Origin: Holophagaceae bacterium
Lineage (GTDB): Bacteria; Acidobacteriota; Holophagae; Holophagales; Holophagaceae
Assembly (NCBI GenBank): GCA_023257195.1
Contig: JALRCU010000003.1
Coordinates: forward strand, 1 to 64,000
Direction of reading: 5' to 3'
DNA: 64,000 bases
The notes below the pieces were generated by a model that did no database searches, was not told where the DNA came from, and saw only the letters and a program-made list of their open reading frames with translations. Within the stretch, counting starts at the first letter, position 1; the number at the start of each line of letters is the position of its first letter. This document shows, piece by piece, positions 10,982 through 20,586 of this stretch. Both the position numbers and the translations under genes were made by a program.

Positions 10982-12889
10982 ATGGGAAATATTAAAAGCT
11001 TTTTACTTGGCAAGCGTTATTCGGACGATAATACCCATCAAACGAAAGTTAGTAAGCGCGTCGGCCTTGCAGTTTTTAGTTCGGATGCCCTAAGTTCCGT
11101 TGCGTACGCCACACAATCTATCATGGATACAATTTCGCTAGCCGCCCCCGCCGCAGGGTTATCGGGCGCACTCCTCTTAGGCGCCTTTGCTTGGTCTTGG
11201 TACGCCGCCTTAGGTATTGTAGGCCTGCTAATTATTTTATTAGTGAGCTATAACCAGACGATCCGTGCTTATCCATCAGGAGGCGGAGCGTACTTGGTGG
11301 CTCGGGACAATCTTGGCTTGGGGTTTTCTCAATCGGCAGGGGCTAGTCTTTTGGTTGACTACATTTTAACCGTCGCCGTTAGCGTCAGTGCAGGGGTATC
11401 CGCCCTAACCTCCGCCTTCCCCTCGCTGGATCCCCACCGAGTTCTTTTCGCATCCCTTGTCATTTTATTTGTAGCCTACGTCAACCTCATTGGCGTTAAA
11501 GAAAGCGGATTATTTTTTTCAATCCCCACCTATGGGTTTGTCATCAGCATTCTATCTTTGGTGGCGATGGGGGGCTATCGGGTATTCTCAGGCGACCCCT
11601 ATGCAGCAGAAGATCCCTCCGTGCGAGTGATCCCTGAGTTTAATCAATTCACTGGGTTCGCCGCTATTTGGCTGTTCGCCCGAGCGTATGCTGCAGGGTG
11701 TACCGCTTTAACTGGGATAGAAGCCATCTCCGACGGGATTCAGAATTTCAAGCCTCCGGCCGCGGAGAATGCGGTTAAAACGATGCGTTGGATGACCCTT
11801 CTCCTGGGGGCTATGTTTTTGGGTATTACGTATCTGGCTAATCATTTCCACTTAACTCATCGCCCCGATTACTCCGAAACACTTCTCTCGACTTTAGCTA
11901 AACGCATTCTCTTTGTACCCGGATCATCAGACTTTGCCTACTACTATTACCTCATCGTCCAAGGGTTCACTATGGCCATTTTATTCCTCGCTGCTAATAC
12001 GGCCTATGCAGATTTTCCCCGGCTAGCCGCTCTCTTGGCAAAAGATAAATATCTTCCTCGTCAATTCTCACAACAAGGCCATCGCCTCGTTTTTTCAAAT
12101 GGAATTATTATTCTTAGCGTAGTGGCATTTATTTTAGTTTGGGTGTTCAACGCGCGTGAACATCGGCTACTCGATCTTTACGCCTTTGGTGTTTTTCTTG
12201 GGTTTTGCATTAGCCAAGGCGCCATGGTCGTTCGGTGGAGTCGCCTCAAAGGCCCGTTCTGGAGGTTGAAACTCACGCTGAATGCCTTGGGCTTTACGGC
12301 GACGTGTTTAGTTTTACTAGTGATTTTAGCCACTAAATTCACCCATGGAGTTTGGGCCGTTACCGTTTTGATTTTTGGTCTCGTTCATGTCTTTCGCACT
12401 ATTCATAAACACTATGAAGACACCGCTCAAAAGCTATTGAACAGTACGGGTGGGTTATCGTTGCACCGAAAAAATCGCGTAATTGTTTTAGTCTCAGGCA
12501 TTCATTCGGGTGTTGTATCTGCTTTAAATTATGCCAAGACTATCGCACCCCATGATCAGATTGAGGCGCTAACGGTAGATCTTATTGATGAAAAAGGAAT
12601 TCATAATCCCGAAGTAGAAAAACTTAAAGATGATTGGCACCGATATGGCGAGGGCATTCCTCTCGTGACTATAGAAAATCGCTACCGCCAAATTGTAGAC
12701 CCCATTGTTGTGGCGATAAAAAAAATGAGAGAGACGGAACCCGAGTGTACTATCAGCGTCGTCATTCCGGAATTTGTGGCTCATGGCTTTATTGAAAAAC
12801 TTCTACACAATCAGACAGCCTTCTGGATTAAATTAAAATTACTCGTGGAACCCCAAGTCATTGTCATATCCGTTCCTTACCACTTATAA
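10982..12889 (+). CDS. KimA-like APC-superfamily potassium/proton symporter
   Basis: About 12 membrane segments in the first 460 residues, then a soluble C-terminal domain. Opening SKRVGLAVFSSDALSSVAYATQ, AYPSGGGAYLVARDNLG, SLLVDYILTVAVSVSAG and LTGIEAISDGIQNFK resemble B. subtilis KimA (YdaO) closely from memory, and the C-terminal part ends HNQTAFWIKLKLL...VPYHL as KimA does (HNQSAF, LPYHF). KimA is a high-affinity K+ importer inhibited by cyclic di-AMP through its cytosolic domain. Other APC amino-acid permeases lack this C-terminal domain. The 93-bp upstream gap is too short for the ydaO-type c-di-AMP riboswitch that controls kimA in Firmicutes. ATG 10982 follows AAGAAGAT. Confidence 0.8.
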   Translation: MGNIKSFLLGKRYSDDNTHQTKVSKRVGLAVFSSDALSSVAYATQSIMDTISLAAPAAGLSGALLLGAFAWSWYAALGIVGLLIILLVSYNQTIRAYPSGGGAYLVARDNLGLGFSQSAGASLLVDYILTVAVSVSAGVSALTSAFPSLDPHRVLFASLVILFVAYVNLIGVKESGLFFSIPTYGFVISILSLVAMGGYRVFSGDPYAAEDPSVRVIPEFNQFTGFAAIWLFARAYAAGCTALTGIEAISDGIQNFKPPAAENAVKTMRWMTLLLGAMFLGITYLANHFHLTHRPDYSETLLSTLAKRILFVPGSSDFAYYYYLIVQGFTMAILFLAANTAYADFPRLAALLAKDKYLPRQFSQQGHRLVFSNGIIILSVVAFILVWVFNAREHRLLDLYAFGVFLGFCISQGAMVVRWSRLKGPFWRLKLTLNALGFTATCLVLLVILATKFTHGVWAVTVLIFGLVHVFRTIHKHYEDTAQKLLNSTGGLSLHRKNRVIVLVSGIHSGVVSALNYAKTIAPHDQIEALTVDLIDEKGIHNPEVEKLKDDWHRYGEGIPLVTIENRYRQIVDPIVVAIKKMRETEPECTISVVIPEFVAHGFIEKLLHNQTAFWIKLKLLVEPQVIVISVPYHL

Positions 12890-12928
12890 GTCACTGTAAA
12901 TATTGGGCTTATATAAAACCAATAAGCG

Positions 12929-13633
12929 TCAGGACCGGAGAGTCGGCAGGCCTAACCATGCTTCCGTCGGTGTTCGGTGATCTCGGTCAACGAGCATAAA
13001 TAAATACGTCAGCGGCAAGCCCACTAGAGATAGCAAGTGTATGGCTGAAAATAATATTTGCTCCTGACGGTTTCTAAATGGGATATGAAGTCGGTGAGCT
13101 GACATCAAAGGTGTTTGATTGATTAAAAAAATCGGCGCAAGAATTGCAGCCCATGAACAAACAATATGTAGGCCATAAACAAACCACTGTAGGCTACCGG
13201 CGTATAAAAATTCCACAGGGGTCAAAAGTAATTCGCTAGCAGAAATAGCAACCCCCACATTCATTAAATAAACCAAGAATGACTCCAACAATAACACCGA
13301 GACAATCGGCCAAAAGGACGACACCTCAATCAACCCTCTTCGCTCATTTCCTGGGGCCACAAAGGAGGCATCGGTGGAGAGAGCCCCGTCAGGCCTAGCC
13401 CTAGGACTCTCATAGTCCACCCATAGGGGCTTGGATGAGGGGGATGGCAGCGCCTCATTAGCGCTATACGCAGAGTAGGTTTTCAGATCAGTCGATGAAC
13501 TCTGGTTAGGCGCCCTAGAGACCTCAAATAAAAGCTTTGCACGGGGGGGCATCGCTAACGGTAATCCACACCGAGGGCATTCTGACACGTACTTAGGTCT
13601 ATGCGCTCCACAGTTGGGACAAGGTTGTGTCAT
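12929..13633 (-). CDS. zinc-ribbon membrane protein of unknown function
   Basis: Not recognised. The N-terminus has two CxxC knuckles (CPNCG...CPRCG) of a small zinc ribbon, then about 75 polar, Ser/Pro-rich residues, then about four hydrophobic segments. ATG 13633 is preferred over an in-frame TTG at 13642, which overlaps the stop of the gene before it. Last of a minus-strand run (FHA protein, TPR-like protein, this), each overlapping or abutting the next, so they are probably translated together. RDD-like and Yip1-like membrane proteins have a similar layout, but I see no diagnostic motif. Confidence 0.7.
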   Translation of the reverse strand: MTQPCPNCGAHRPKYVSECPRCGLPLAMPPRAKLLFEVSRAPNQSSSTDLKTYSAYSANEALPSPSSKPLWVDYESPRARPDGALSTDASFVAPGNERRGLIEVSSFWPIVSVLLLESFLVYLMNVGVAISASELLLTPVEFLYAGSLQWFVYGLHIVCSWAAILAPIFLINQTPLMSAHRLHIPFRNRQEQILFSAIHLLSLVGLPLTYLFMLVDRDHRTPTEAWLGLPTLRS

Positions 13634-13638
13634 AAGTC

Positions 13639-14577
13639 TCAACCAAAGTAATCTAACATCTTCTTGCGCTCGTCAAAACTTCCACGCTGAAGATCTTGAA
13701 GAATCAGTAAACGTACATCCCAAACTAGATCAGTGGGGAAGACGGCACGGCCTAATTTTAAAAATCTTTCAGCGGCTTGGTCATCGCCTGACTCGAAAGC
13801 TGATTGGGCTAGGCCAGTTAAAACTTGGGCGTGTAGCGCCAGTGCTTTGGGGTTCTTGGGATTGCGGGCCAACCAATTCTCGGAGTAGGCTCGAAGTTCA
13901 GTAAATGATTGATTTGATAGATACTTAGACAACTCTCCCGGGGTGAGCTTGATCTCTTCTTGCTGGCTCAAGCGGGCCTCAAGGGCGACCACAAGCGCTA
14001 CGGATTCTTTGTGCCGACGGTCGAGTTTTGCTACCTGCTGGGCGCGATAGTAAGCGTAGAGCGGAAGTCCCTCTTTTTCAAAACGTAGCGCTTCTTCCCA
14101 AATAGCGGCTAACTCCATTTGCGGGATCACAAAAGGCGATTGATTGTTGCCGATGCGGACGGCTTGATTCTTGGCTCGTTCAGCCGCCAATTCGGAACGG
14201 TAGTCCCCGAGTAATATCCATAAACCGATGAATACAAGAAGAAATAATACACCGTATTTAAGAAGACCCTTATCGTTTAGTTTCTTCACAAAGGGTTGCG
14301 AGGGTATGCGCGCGCTCCAATCCGAAGGCTGAAACCGGGGAGCCTCTCGAGAGATCTTTATTTTCTTTTCGTCTGAAGGCTGTAATTCGTCGAGAGGACG
14401 GGGCTGAACGGGCCCCGATAAATAAGGCTTGAGGCGGGTTAGGCCTTGTTGCGCGGCCGCATGGTGGGGATCTCGGTGAAGAATTTCAGAGTAAATCGCG
14501 ACCGCTTTTCCAAAATTTCCACGCCGTGCCATTGCCTCCGCTTCTTGGAGTTTGGGAATAAAAGGGTCGGTGATCAT
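13639..14577 (-). CDS. TPR-like protein with one membrane segment
   Basis: Not assignable to a named family. Residues 5-50 read as one tetratricopeptide unit (AEAMARRGNFGKAVAIYSEIL, then DPHHAAAQQGL), followed by a basic, Pro-rich linker, a single membrane helix near 107-125 (YGVLFLLVFIGLWILL) and a helical C-terminal half with further TPR-like helices. The likely topology is a cytoplasmic TPR and an external helical-repeat domain, or the reverse. Its start codon overlaps the stop of the FHA gene by 4 bp (ATGA), so the pair is translationally coupled. Scaffold or envelope assembly role is possible but inferred. Confidence 0.7.
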   Translation of the reverse strand: MITDPFIPKLQEAEAMARRGNFGKAVAIYSEILHRDPHHAAAQQGLTRLKPYLSGPVQPRPLDELQPSDEKKIKISREAPRFQPSDWSARIPSQPFVKKLNDKGLLKYGVLFLLVFIGLWILLGDYRSELAAERAKNQAVRIGNNQSPFVIPQMELAAIWEEALRFEKEGLPLYAYYRAQQVAKLDRRHKESVALVVALEARLSQQEEIKLTPGELSKYLSNQSFTELRAYSENWLARNPKNPKALALHAQVLTGLAQSAFESGDDQAAERFLKLGRAVFPTDLVWDVRLLILQDLQRGSFDERKKMLDYFG

Positions 14578-15062
14578 GTCGACTTTCTGTTACGTGCAAT
14601 GGGGTGAATCATCAACTGGAATCGAGTTTGCCCACAAGTAAACTCTGAATTGTTCTCTAAGCGACTTTTTTCTTTAATCACTTTACCTTTGAGAAGCGTT
14701 CCATTGGTAGATCCCAAATCTTCGAGCCAAACGGATCCATCGTGTTCAAGACAAATCTGCGCGTGACGACGACTACATTGAGGATCGTGGGTTATTATTT
14801 CACCCTCGGATCGCCCAATCAAGACAAGGGCCTGTTGAATGACATAAGGATCCATAGCCACCCCCGAGACGGTCAGTACCACATATCGATTAAACCCAAG
14901 AGGGTCCAATCCCGAGGGGACTAAAGGGGCGGGTTGATGCGGGTTGAGAATCTCAAATTCGTGAACACAATTTGGGCAGCCTAATCGTTTGGTTGCCCTG
15001 CCCTGGAAACGATTCTCGTCATAGTAAAAACGACCCGAACAACTTGGGCAAATAATAATCAT
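14574..15062 (-). CDS. zinc-ribbon FHA-domain protein
   Basis: Residues 1-36 form an MJ0042-type zinc finger (CPSC...CPNC with FYYDENRFQGR between). From about 60 to 155 there is a forkhead-associated domain: GRSEGE, CSRRHAQI and LGSTNGT are the conserved strand/loop residues that bind phosphothreonine. So the protein can probably read a phosphorylated partner, although no Ser/Thr kinase is in the window. It overlaps the next gene by ATGA. Zinc-finger plus FHA proteins occur in several proteobacterial and acidobacterial genomes next to envelope genes; the partner is unknown. Confidence 0.85.
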   Translation of the reverse strand: MIIICPSCSGRFYYDENRFQGRATKRLGCPNCVHEFEILNPHQPAPLVPSGLDPLGFNRYVVLTVSGVAMDPYVIQQALVLIGRSEGEIITHDPQCSRRHAQICLEHDGSVWLEDLGSTNGTLLKGKVIKEKSRLENNSEFTCGQTRFQLMIHPIARNRKST

Positions 15063-15068
15063 AAGTGG

Positions 15069-15842
15069 CTAAGTGGAGGACAACACAGGGTGATGTTGAT
15101 CGGCAATAAAGATACGAGCACGAGGCGCATGTTGGAGGGCGAGCATGGCTGACGACCGAGCAAGTTCCGCATGATTATTTTCTTCACTGAGATGGGCTAG
15201 TACCACTCGGTTAAGACGCGACGTATCCATGGAACTCAAGAGACCGGCTGTATCTTCATTACTTAAATGTCCGACCCTGCTAAGGATTCTGGCTTTGAGC
15301 TCAGGGGTGTAAGGCCCTTCTATTAACATCTGTTCATCATAATTGGACTCAATCACGAGCGTTTCAACCCCCGCACAAGACTGCCGAACGGTTTCAGAAA
15401 TATGTCCGAGATCGGTGATGATCGCTAGAGACTGACCTTCACGTTCGACCCGAAAAGCCACAGGATCTACTGCGTCATGGGGCAAGGAGAAGGGTTGGAT
15501 GGTCCAAGAGCCAAACGATAAAGAAGACCCACTCTTAAGAGGGACCCACCGATGATCAGGGATCACTATGCGCGTTTTACTCTCGATGGCCTTTTTGGTT
15601 TGTTCCGTCAGCAAAAATACCCAAGCCGTATTTCGCAGTAAAACAGGTAACGCACTAATGTGGTCATTATGCTCATGAGTGATGGCGATGCCCTGAACCC
15701 AACCAATATCCCACCCAATTAGATTTAACCGACGTTCCACTTGCCGAAGAGAAAGGCCGGCGTCGATTAATAAAACGGTGCCATGGTGATGGATGGCGTG
15801 GCAATTCCCCTTAGAGCCCGAAGCGAGAGAAGCGTAATCCAT
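15069..15842 (-). CDS. metallo-beta-lactamase-fold hydrolase (WalJ/YycJ-like)
   Basis: The metal-binding motif THEHNDH (His56, His58, Asp60, His61), the opening SLASGSKGNCHAI and LLIDAGLS are typical of the WalJ/YycJ family, thought to be DNA- or nucleotide-processing phosphodiesterases, linked in Firmicutes to the WalKR cell-wall regulators and mutation avoidance. Later metal ligands are visible in ITDLGH and in VVLAHLSEENN near the C-terminus. The length of 257 fits. Here there is no walRK; it lies 7 bp upstream of the FHA gene on the same strand. Confidence 0.82.
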   Translation of the reverse strand: MDYASLASGSKGNCHAIHHHGTVLLIDAGLSLRQVERRLNLIGWDIGWVQGIAITHEHNDHISALPVLLRNTAWVFLLTEQTKKAIESKTRIVIPDHRWVPLKSGSSLSFGSWTIQPFSLPHDAVDPVAFRVEREGQSLAIITDLGHISETVRQSCAGVETLVIESNYDEQMLIEGPYTPELKARILSRVGHLSNEDTAGLLSSMDTSRLNRVVLAHLSEENNHAELARSSAMLALQHAPRARIFIADQHHPVLSST

Positions 15843-15857
15843 TAACCTATTGTGAGG

Positions 15858-17081
15858 TTAATAAGGGAGGAGTTCCACTTCTGTTTCAAAAACAAGCGTC
15901 AGTCGCTCTTCGTTTCCTGCTCGGTAATTTTGAACCAACTCTCCAGCCCATCGAGAGGTCCCCGGGATTCGTTTGAGGGACCAAGATTCCGACCTGACTT
16001 CACCACTGGGTAGATCTACAAAACCAGCCAAGTCGAGAGTATTCTGTGTCCGAATCCCACTGAGGGGGATGCCGTGTTTACCCGGTCTAAACCAATGAAC
16101 AACGCCACCTAGCATTTGAAAATCTAGCAGATCTTTATCCACAGTCTGCCAACCCGAGAAAACAGTTCGGGCAGTCGTCACTCTGGCCGAATCAGATCCC
16201 TGAGCGCTTTTAAGACGGGCAGCGTAGCGCCCTACTCGCTTTGGCCCGCTGTCTAGCTGCTTTGCGTCAATTGTAGGAAAGGATTCTTTTTTAATTAAAT
16301 TTAAAATGGAAAGATAATCAACTTGATTGGGATCAAACAAAGCTCTTTCATGCGATTGGGAAACCTTTTCAGAGGGCCATTCGGCAAAATATTGACGATA
16401 TTTACCAATTTGACCGGTATGTAGAGCGGCAATGAAAATATTGACCTTCTCGCTTTGAGGCATAACAATGAGCTCTTCTCGCAGGGGCGATAGTGCCTCT
16501 TCCATTTTTTTCACATCGCTTAAAGCGATAGCGATTCGAAGCCAAGTACCCGCCATCCAGGCTGAATAAGTTCGAGCTCGGTCATCAAAAGGAGTGGCCA
16601 AACCCCCGTTAAATTTTTCATACGTTAATCCCCACGCTTTGTTTAATAGAGCTCGCGTGTCACTAGACCCAAGAGAAGGATCCGCTGATCGTAAAAGATG
16701 CGCGGCAAGAAGCCAGTTTGCAGCAACATAATTTGCCATCGATAAATTGGCTGTTGTTGGGTTTAATTTTTCCATGATTAATTTTTCAATGGTCCCACCT
16801 TCTCTAAAGTCACTAAGATTGGGGCTATTATTTAAATAATTCTGTAAGGACTTGACCATCAGATTGGCTTCCGCCCCCCCGATTCCGGCATTGTTACCGA
16901 TAACGGTACCCAGCGCTTGACTCGGTTGAATCTCAAAACCCACCCCAAACCGATAAGACGCAGGGCGTCCTGACCAGAGTTCATAAGTCGGGGAAGGCCC
17001 TAGGTCCTTGCCAAGCTTGCTCCCTTGGCCCATCAAGGGGATTGTAACGGTCAATAAAGTTACTAATATTTTATGAAACAC
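15858..17081 (-). CDS. secreted protein of unknown function, paralog A
   Basis: Not recognised. Signal peptide (MFHKILVTLLTVTIPLMGQG), then a long helical middle and a beta-rich C-terminus ending in a strand-like TLVFETEVELLPY. It aligns along its length with the next gene (17098-18267): NLSDFREG/NLEDFRPG, NYVAANWLLAAHLLR/RYVAAQWLLAAQTLR, IAALHTGQ/FAAAHTGR, DPNQVDYLS/NPTEVDYSA, HWFRPGKHGIPLSGI/HWLKPGQTNLPLAGI, RSESWSLK/RRETWSLK. The two are tandem duplicates that have diverged strongly. This copy has an extra N-terminal stretch (about residues 20-70). Export suggests periplasm or cell surface. Confidence 0.75.
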   Translation of the reverse strand: MFHKILVTLLTVTIPLMGQGSKLGKDLGPSPTYELWSGRPASYRFGVGFEIQPSQALGTVIGNNAGIGGAEANLMVKSLQNYLNNSPNLSDFREGGTIEKLIMEKLNPTTANLSMANYVAANWLLAAHLLRSADPSLGSSDTRALLNKAWGLTYEKFNGGLATPFDDRARTYSAWMAGTWLRIAIALSDVKKMEEALSPLREELIVMPQSEKVNIFIAALHTGQIGKYRQYFAEWPSEKVSQSHERALFDPNQVDYLSILNLIKKESFPTIDAKQLDSGPKRVGRYAARLKSAQGSDSARVTTARTVFSGWQTVDKDLLDFQMLGGVVHWFRPGKHGIPLSGIRTQNTLDLAGFVDLPSGEVRSESWSLKRIPGTSRWAGELVQNYRAGNEERLTLVFETEVELLPY

Positions 17082-17097
17082 TTTTATCTCCGCTACC

Positions 17098-18267
17098 TTA
17101 TTTTAATATGATCTCTGCCTCGAAACGTAAGACCAGTCTCTCACCATTTTTGGACAAAGTTTCTTGAATGATGGTGCCTGACCACAGCCCTTGCCCGGCT
17201 GAAGGTTTGAGGCTCCAGGTTTCTCTTCGAGACTCGCCATCAGTTTGATCGAAGTAGCCCACCATCATCAATGCACTCTCCCCCCAAATACCTGCCAAAG
17301 GAAGATTAGTTTGGCCTGGCTTGAGCCAATGCGCTAAGGCGCCAATGCGCTGGAAAGGCCTGTCGGAGAAAGCGCTTGCATCTCGGCTTTGCCATTCACT
17401 CAACATCTTTTTTGCGGCTTCGACACGGGTCGAATTGGACCCTTCTGCAGTTAATAAGCGAATCCGATAATTTTGCACGCTGTACGCATTAAACGAGGGT
17501 AGTTGATCTAAAGAAGGCATAGGTTGTTCGGCGAGGAGAAGGAGCGCGCTATAGTCCACCTCGGTGGGGTTAGCGAGAGCTCTCGTATGGAAACTCTTCA
17601 TTGCTGATTGAGGCAATATTTTGGCAATCTTGGCGAGGGTTTGGAGACGCCCCGTGTGGGCGGCTGCAAAAAAAGCTGCCTGAAGATCAACGCCCGGTAA
17701 ATTTAAATCTCCCTCCATGACGCTCAACGCCTGAGTCGCTTTGTTCCAATCCTCCATACCCAGTGCGATAGATAAATTAAGATTGCGCATTTTAATAATG
17801 AAATCTCGATCTAAATCACGAATGCTGAGTAACTCAAGCGACTCCTCCTGTCGGGTAAGTTTAGTATCGGCTCTTCGAGCACCCGTGGTCTGGTCGAACC
17901 CCTGAGTCATTGTTGCCTTTTCGGCTCCAGAGAGTTCTCTCGGCGCGGATGACATGGCATCGAGATAAGCCCCCCAACCTAACCACCAAGCTCGATCAAA
18001 TAACGCTTTAGGATTACCGGTACCAAGCGATGGGTTTTGGACTCGCAAGGTTTGTGCAGCCAAGAGCCACTGCGCTGCTACGTACCGCATTCTGAAATCC
18101 GACTTAACCTCCATCTGCATTACAGAAGTTTCAATGGAGCTTCCAGGCCTGAAGTCTTCCAAATTAGGCTGGCCTTTGGCGTATCGCCCCAAGGATGCCT
18201 TGATAACGGCCTCTTGCGCGCCGAGAGAAGCAATGAATAAAGAAAGCATCAGAATTTTCTTCAGCAT
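17098..18267 (-). CDS. secreted protein of unknown function, paralog B
   Basis: Not recognised; sister of the gene at 15858. Signal peptide MLKKILMLSLFIASLGAQ. It shares the same blocks in the same order but carries its own insertion near residues 105-145 (Ser/Thr/Glu-rich). The helical part may be a divergent TPR-like solenoid, since alternating Ala-rich helices recur (AAQWLLAAQTL, AAFFAAAHTG, ALANPTEVDYSALLLLAEQ). No catalytic motif stands out. It follows the carboxylase gene by 29 bp on the same strand. Confidence 0.75.
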   Translation of the reverse strand: MLKKILMLSLFIASLGAQEAVIKASLGRYAKGQPNLEDFRPGSSIETSVMQMEVKSDFRMRYVAAQWLLAAQTLRVQNPSLGTGNPKALFDRAWWLGWGAYLDAMSSAPRELSGAEKATMTQGFDQTTGARRADTKLTRQEESLELLSIRDLDRDFIIKMRNLNLSIALGMEDWNKATQALSVMEGDLNLPGVDLQAAFFAAAHTGRLQTLAKIAKILPQSAMKSFHTRALANPTEVDYSALLLLAEQPMPSLDQLPSFNAYSVQNYRIRLLTAEGSNSTRVEAAKKMLSEWQSRDASAFSDRPFQRIGALAHWLKPGQTNLPLAGIWGESALMMVGYFDQTDGESRRETWSLKPSAGQGLWSGTIIQETLSKNGERLVLRFEAEIILK

Positions 18268-18296
18268 AAGACTCCTAAGAAGGGGAAGATGTCATT

Positions 18297-19835
18297 TTAT
18301 AGAGGGATATTGCCGTGTTTTTTGGCGGGTAAGTAGTCGCGCTTCGTCTCCAAGAAAGACAGGGCGTGGAGCACCTTCTCGCGGGTCTCTCTTGGAAAGA
18401 TGACTTCATCGACAAATCCCAGTTCAGCTGCAACGTAGGGGTTAGCAAACTTTTGGTTATACGCTTCCATCAATTCATTTTTCTTAGCCTGGGGGTCTTT
18501 TGATTCGCTGATCGCTTTAGAGTGCAGAATATTCATCGCTCCTTCGGCACCCATCACCGCAATCTCGGCAGTGGGGTAAGCAAAATTAAAATCAGTTCTC
18601 AAATGTTTTGAAGCCATCACACAATAGGCGCCCCCGTATGCTTTGCGGGTGATAATTGTAATTTTGGGAACCGTTGCTTCGGCAAAGGCGTAAAGTAATT
18701 TTGCTCCGTGGCGAATGATCCCTCCATGTTCTTGTTGAACACCCGGCATAAACCCGGGCACATCTTCAAAGACAACGAGTGGGATGTTAAAGGCATCACA
18801 GAACCGAATAAACCGCGCCCCTTTTTCGCTGGCTGAAATATCTAAAACCCCTGCGAGGTAGGACGGTTGGTTGGCCACAAGGCCCACCGATTGCCCGCCC
18901 ATACGGGCGAAACCAACGACTAGATTTGGAGCGAAAGCCTGATGAACTTCAAGGAAATTCTCATCATCGACCACCCCTTTGATGATTCCTCGAACATCAT
19001 AGGGCTTGTTGGGATCAGCCGGTATCAAATCATCTAGGGCGGGATTGTTCGAAGGGGGGTGACTCGGCATTGGGAATCTAGGGGCTTTGGATAAATTGTT
19101 ACTGGGCAAAAAAGAGAGGAGTTCTCGGGTGTGTAAAAGGGCCTCGGTATCATTCGCACGAACAAAGTGCGCGACTCCGCTCTTAGAGCTATGCGTCGCC
19201 GATCCCCCCAATTCTTCTTTCGTGACTTCTTCATGCGTAACAGCCTTGATAACATCAGGGCCTGTGACAAACATGTACGATGTATCTTTCACCATGGTGA
19301 TGAAATCTGTGATCGCAGGACTATACACAGCCCCTCCAGCACAGGGCCCCATGATGAGAGAAATTTGAGGTATCACGCCACTGGCTAGGGTATTGCGTAG
19401 AAAAATATCAGCGAATCCACCCAGCGACAGCACCCCCTCTTGGATCCGAGCTCCTCCACTGTCATTCAAGCCAATAAAAGGGCACCCCACTTTCATCGCA
19501 TGATCCATCACCTTACAGATTTTTTGCGCGTTCGCTTCCGAGAGCGAGCCCCCGGTTACGGTGAAATCTTGGGCATACAGAGCGACCGGACGCCCATCTA
19601 TTTTTGCGAAACCCGTGATAGCCCCGTCCCCTAGAAATTGTTCTTGAGGTGCGTGGCGATGTTTCTTGAAAGCATCCACTTCTTCAAAGGAATTTTCATC
19701 AACCAAGATTTCAATGCGCTCCCGAGCGGTTAGCTTTCCTCCTTCATGTTGTTTTTGAGTACGCTCTATACCCCCTCCCAAAAGGGCGTTAGATCGTTCC
19801 TTTTCAAGTCGATCAAATTTATTTTTTAAATCCAT
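18297..19835 (-). CDS. acyl-CoA carboxylase carboxyltransferase (beta) subunit, propionyl-CoA type
   Basis: Crotonase-fold carboxyltransferase that moves carboxyl from biotin to an acyl-CoA. Key features are [13 protein letters not shown] in the N-terminal half (acyl-CoA binding), [32 protein letters not shown], and the biotin-side [19 protein letters not shown] and GAEGAMNIL in the second half. The 512-residue length is that of PccB and other single-chain beta subunits, unlike split AccA/AccD. No biotin carboxylase or biotin carrier is adjacent, so the alpha subunit must be elsewhere. Substrate could be propionyl- or another acyl-CoA. ATG 19835 follows GGGAGA. Confidence 0.9.
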   Translation of the reverse strand: MDLKNKFDRLEKERSNALLGGGIERTQKQHEGGKLTARERIEILVDENSFEEVDAFKKHRHAPQEQFLGDGAITGFAKIDGRPVALYAQDFTVTGGSLSEANAQKICKVMDHAMKVGCPFIGLNDSGGARIQEGVLSLGGFADIFLRNTLASGVIPQISLIMGPCAGGAVYSPAITDFITMVKDTSYMFVTGPDVIKAVTHEEVTKEELGGSATHSSKSGVAHFVRANDTEALLHTRELLSFLPSNNLSKAPRFPMPSHPPSNNPALDDLIPADPNKPYDVRGIIKGVVDDENFLEVHQAFAPNLVVGFARMGGQSVGLVANQPSYLAGVLDISASEKGARFIRFCDAFNIPLVVFEDVPGFMPGVQQEHGGIIRHGAKLLYAFAEATVPKITIITRKAYGGAYCVMASKHLRTDFNFAYPTAEIAVMGAEGAMNILHSKAISESKDPQAKKNELMEAYNQKFANPYVAAELGFVDEVIFPRETREKVLHALSFLETKRDYLPAKKHGNIPL

Positions 19836-19862
19836 TTTGTCTCCCGTACAAATATTTAAGTG

Positions 19863-20510
19863 TCATCGCCCGGACTTTTTCCAGTCCTTTAGAAATCCCT
19901 CAATTCCCCTATCGGTCAAGGGGTGATGAAGCATTTGTTCAAAGACTTTTGTGGGAATGGTGGCAACGTGGGCCCCGGCAAGCGCGGCCTCTGTTACATG
20001 GATAGGCCCCCGAATGGATGCGGCGAGCACGTAGGTTTCGAGGCCATAATTCCCATAAATTTCAACAATTTGTCGAATCAACTCCATGCCATCCTGATTG
20101 ACATCATCCAAGCGGCCTACAAACGGAGAAACATACGTGGCCCCGGCTTTGGCTGCCATCAGGGCTTGCGTGGCGCTGAAACACAGGGTGACGTTAGTTT
20201 TAATTCCTTCCGCCTTAAAGGCTTTGGAGGCTTTAAGTCCCTCAAAAGTCAGCGGAACTTTGACTACAACATTGGGATGGATCTTCGCTAACTTCCTCCC
20301 TTCGCTAATCATTCCATCTGCTTCGAGACTCAGGACCTCGGCACTGATGGGGCCGTCTACTATAGAGCAAATTTCCTCAATGATGGCTTCAAAAGGTCGG
20401 CCACTTTCTTTAGCAATTAAGGATGGATTGGTCGTTACGCCATCGAGGATCCCCAAGGCGTTGATGCGCTTTATTTCATCAATATTCGCTGTGTCGATAA
20501 AGAATCTCAT
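19863..20510 (-). CDS. transaldolase, small TalC/fructose-6-phosphate aldolase type
   Basis: Class I aldolase of the short subfamily (215 residues). Opening [11 protein letters not shown] and GVTTNPSLI, Schiff-base lysine Lys84 in VVVKVPLT, and SPFVGRLDD are all present. These proteins act either as transaldolases of the pentose-phosphate pathway or as fructose-6-phosphate aldolases; sequence by eye does not settle which. ATG 20510 follows AGGAG. It is divergent from thyX and 27 bp upstream of the carboxylase gene on the same strand. Confidence 0.92.
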   Translation of the reverse strand: MRFFIDTANIDEIKRINALGILDGVTTNPSLIAKESGRPFEAIIEEICSIVDGPISAEVLSLEADGMISEGRKLAKIHPNVVVKVPLTFEGLKASKAFKAEGIKTNVTLCFSATQALMAAKAGATYVSPFVGRLDDVNQDGMELIRQIVEIYGNYGLETYVLAASIRGPIHVTEAALAGAHVATIPTKVFEQMLHHPLTDRGIEGFLKDWKKSGR

Positions 20511-20586
20511 CGGTTCTCCTAGGAAGTTCGACCGTCCTCTTCCATTGTCTCAGGCTCTCGGGCAACCTTAAAGACTGGAGAAAACT

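Noticed and set aside
12890-12928. Terminator between the KimA-like gene and the zinc-ribbon gene
   Set aside because: Only a weak 6-bp TATTGG/CCAATA pairing with no T-run.
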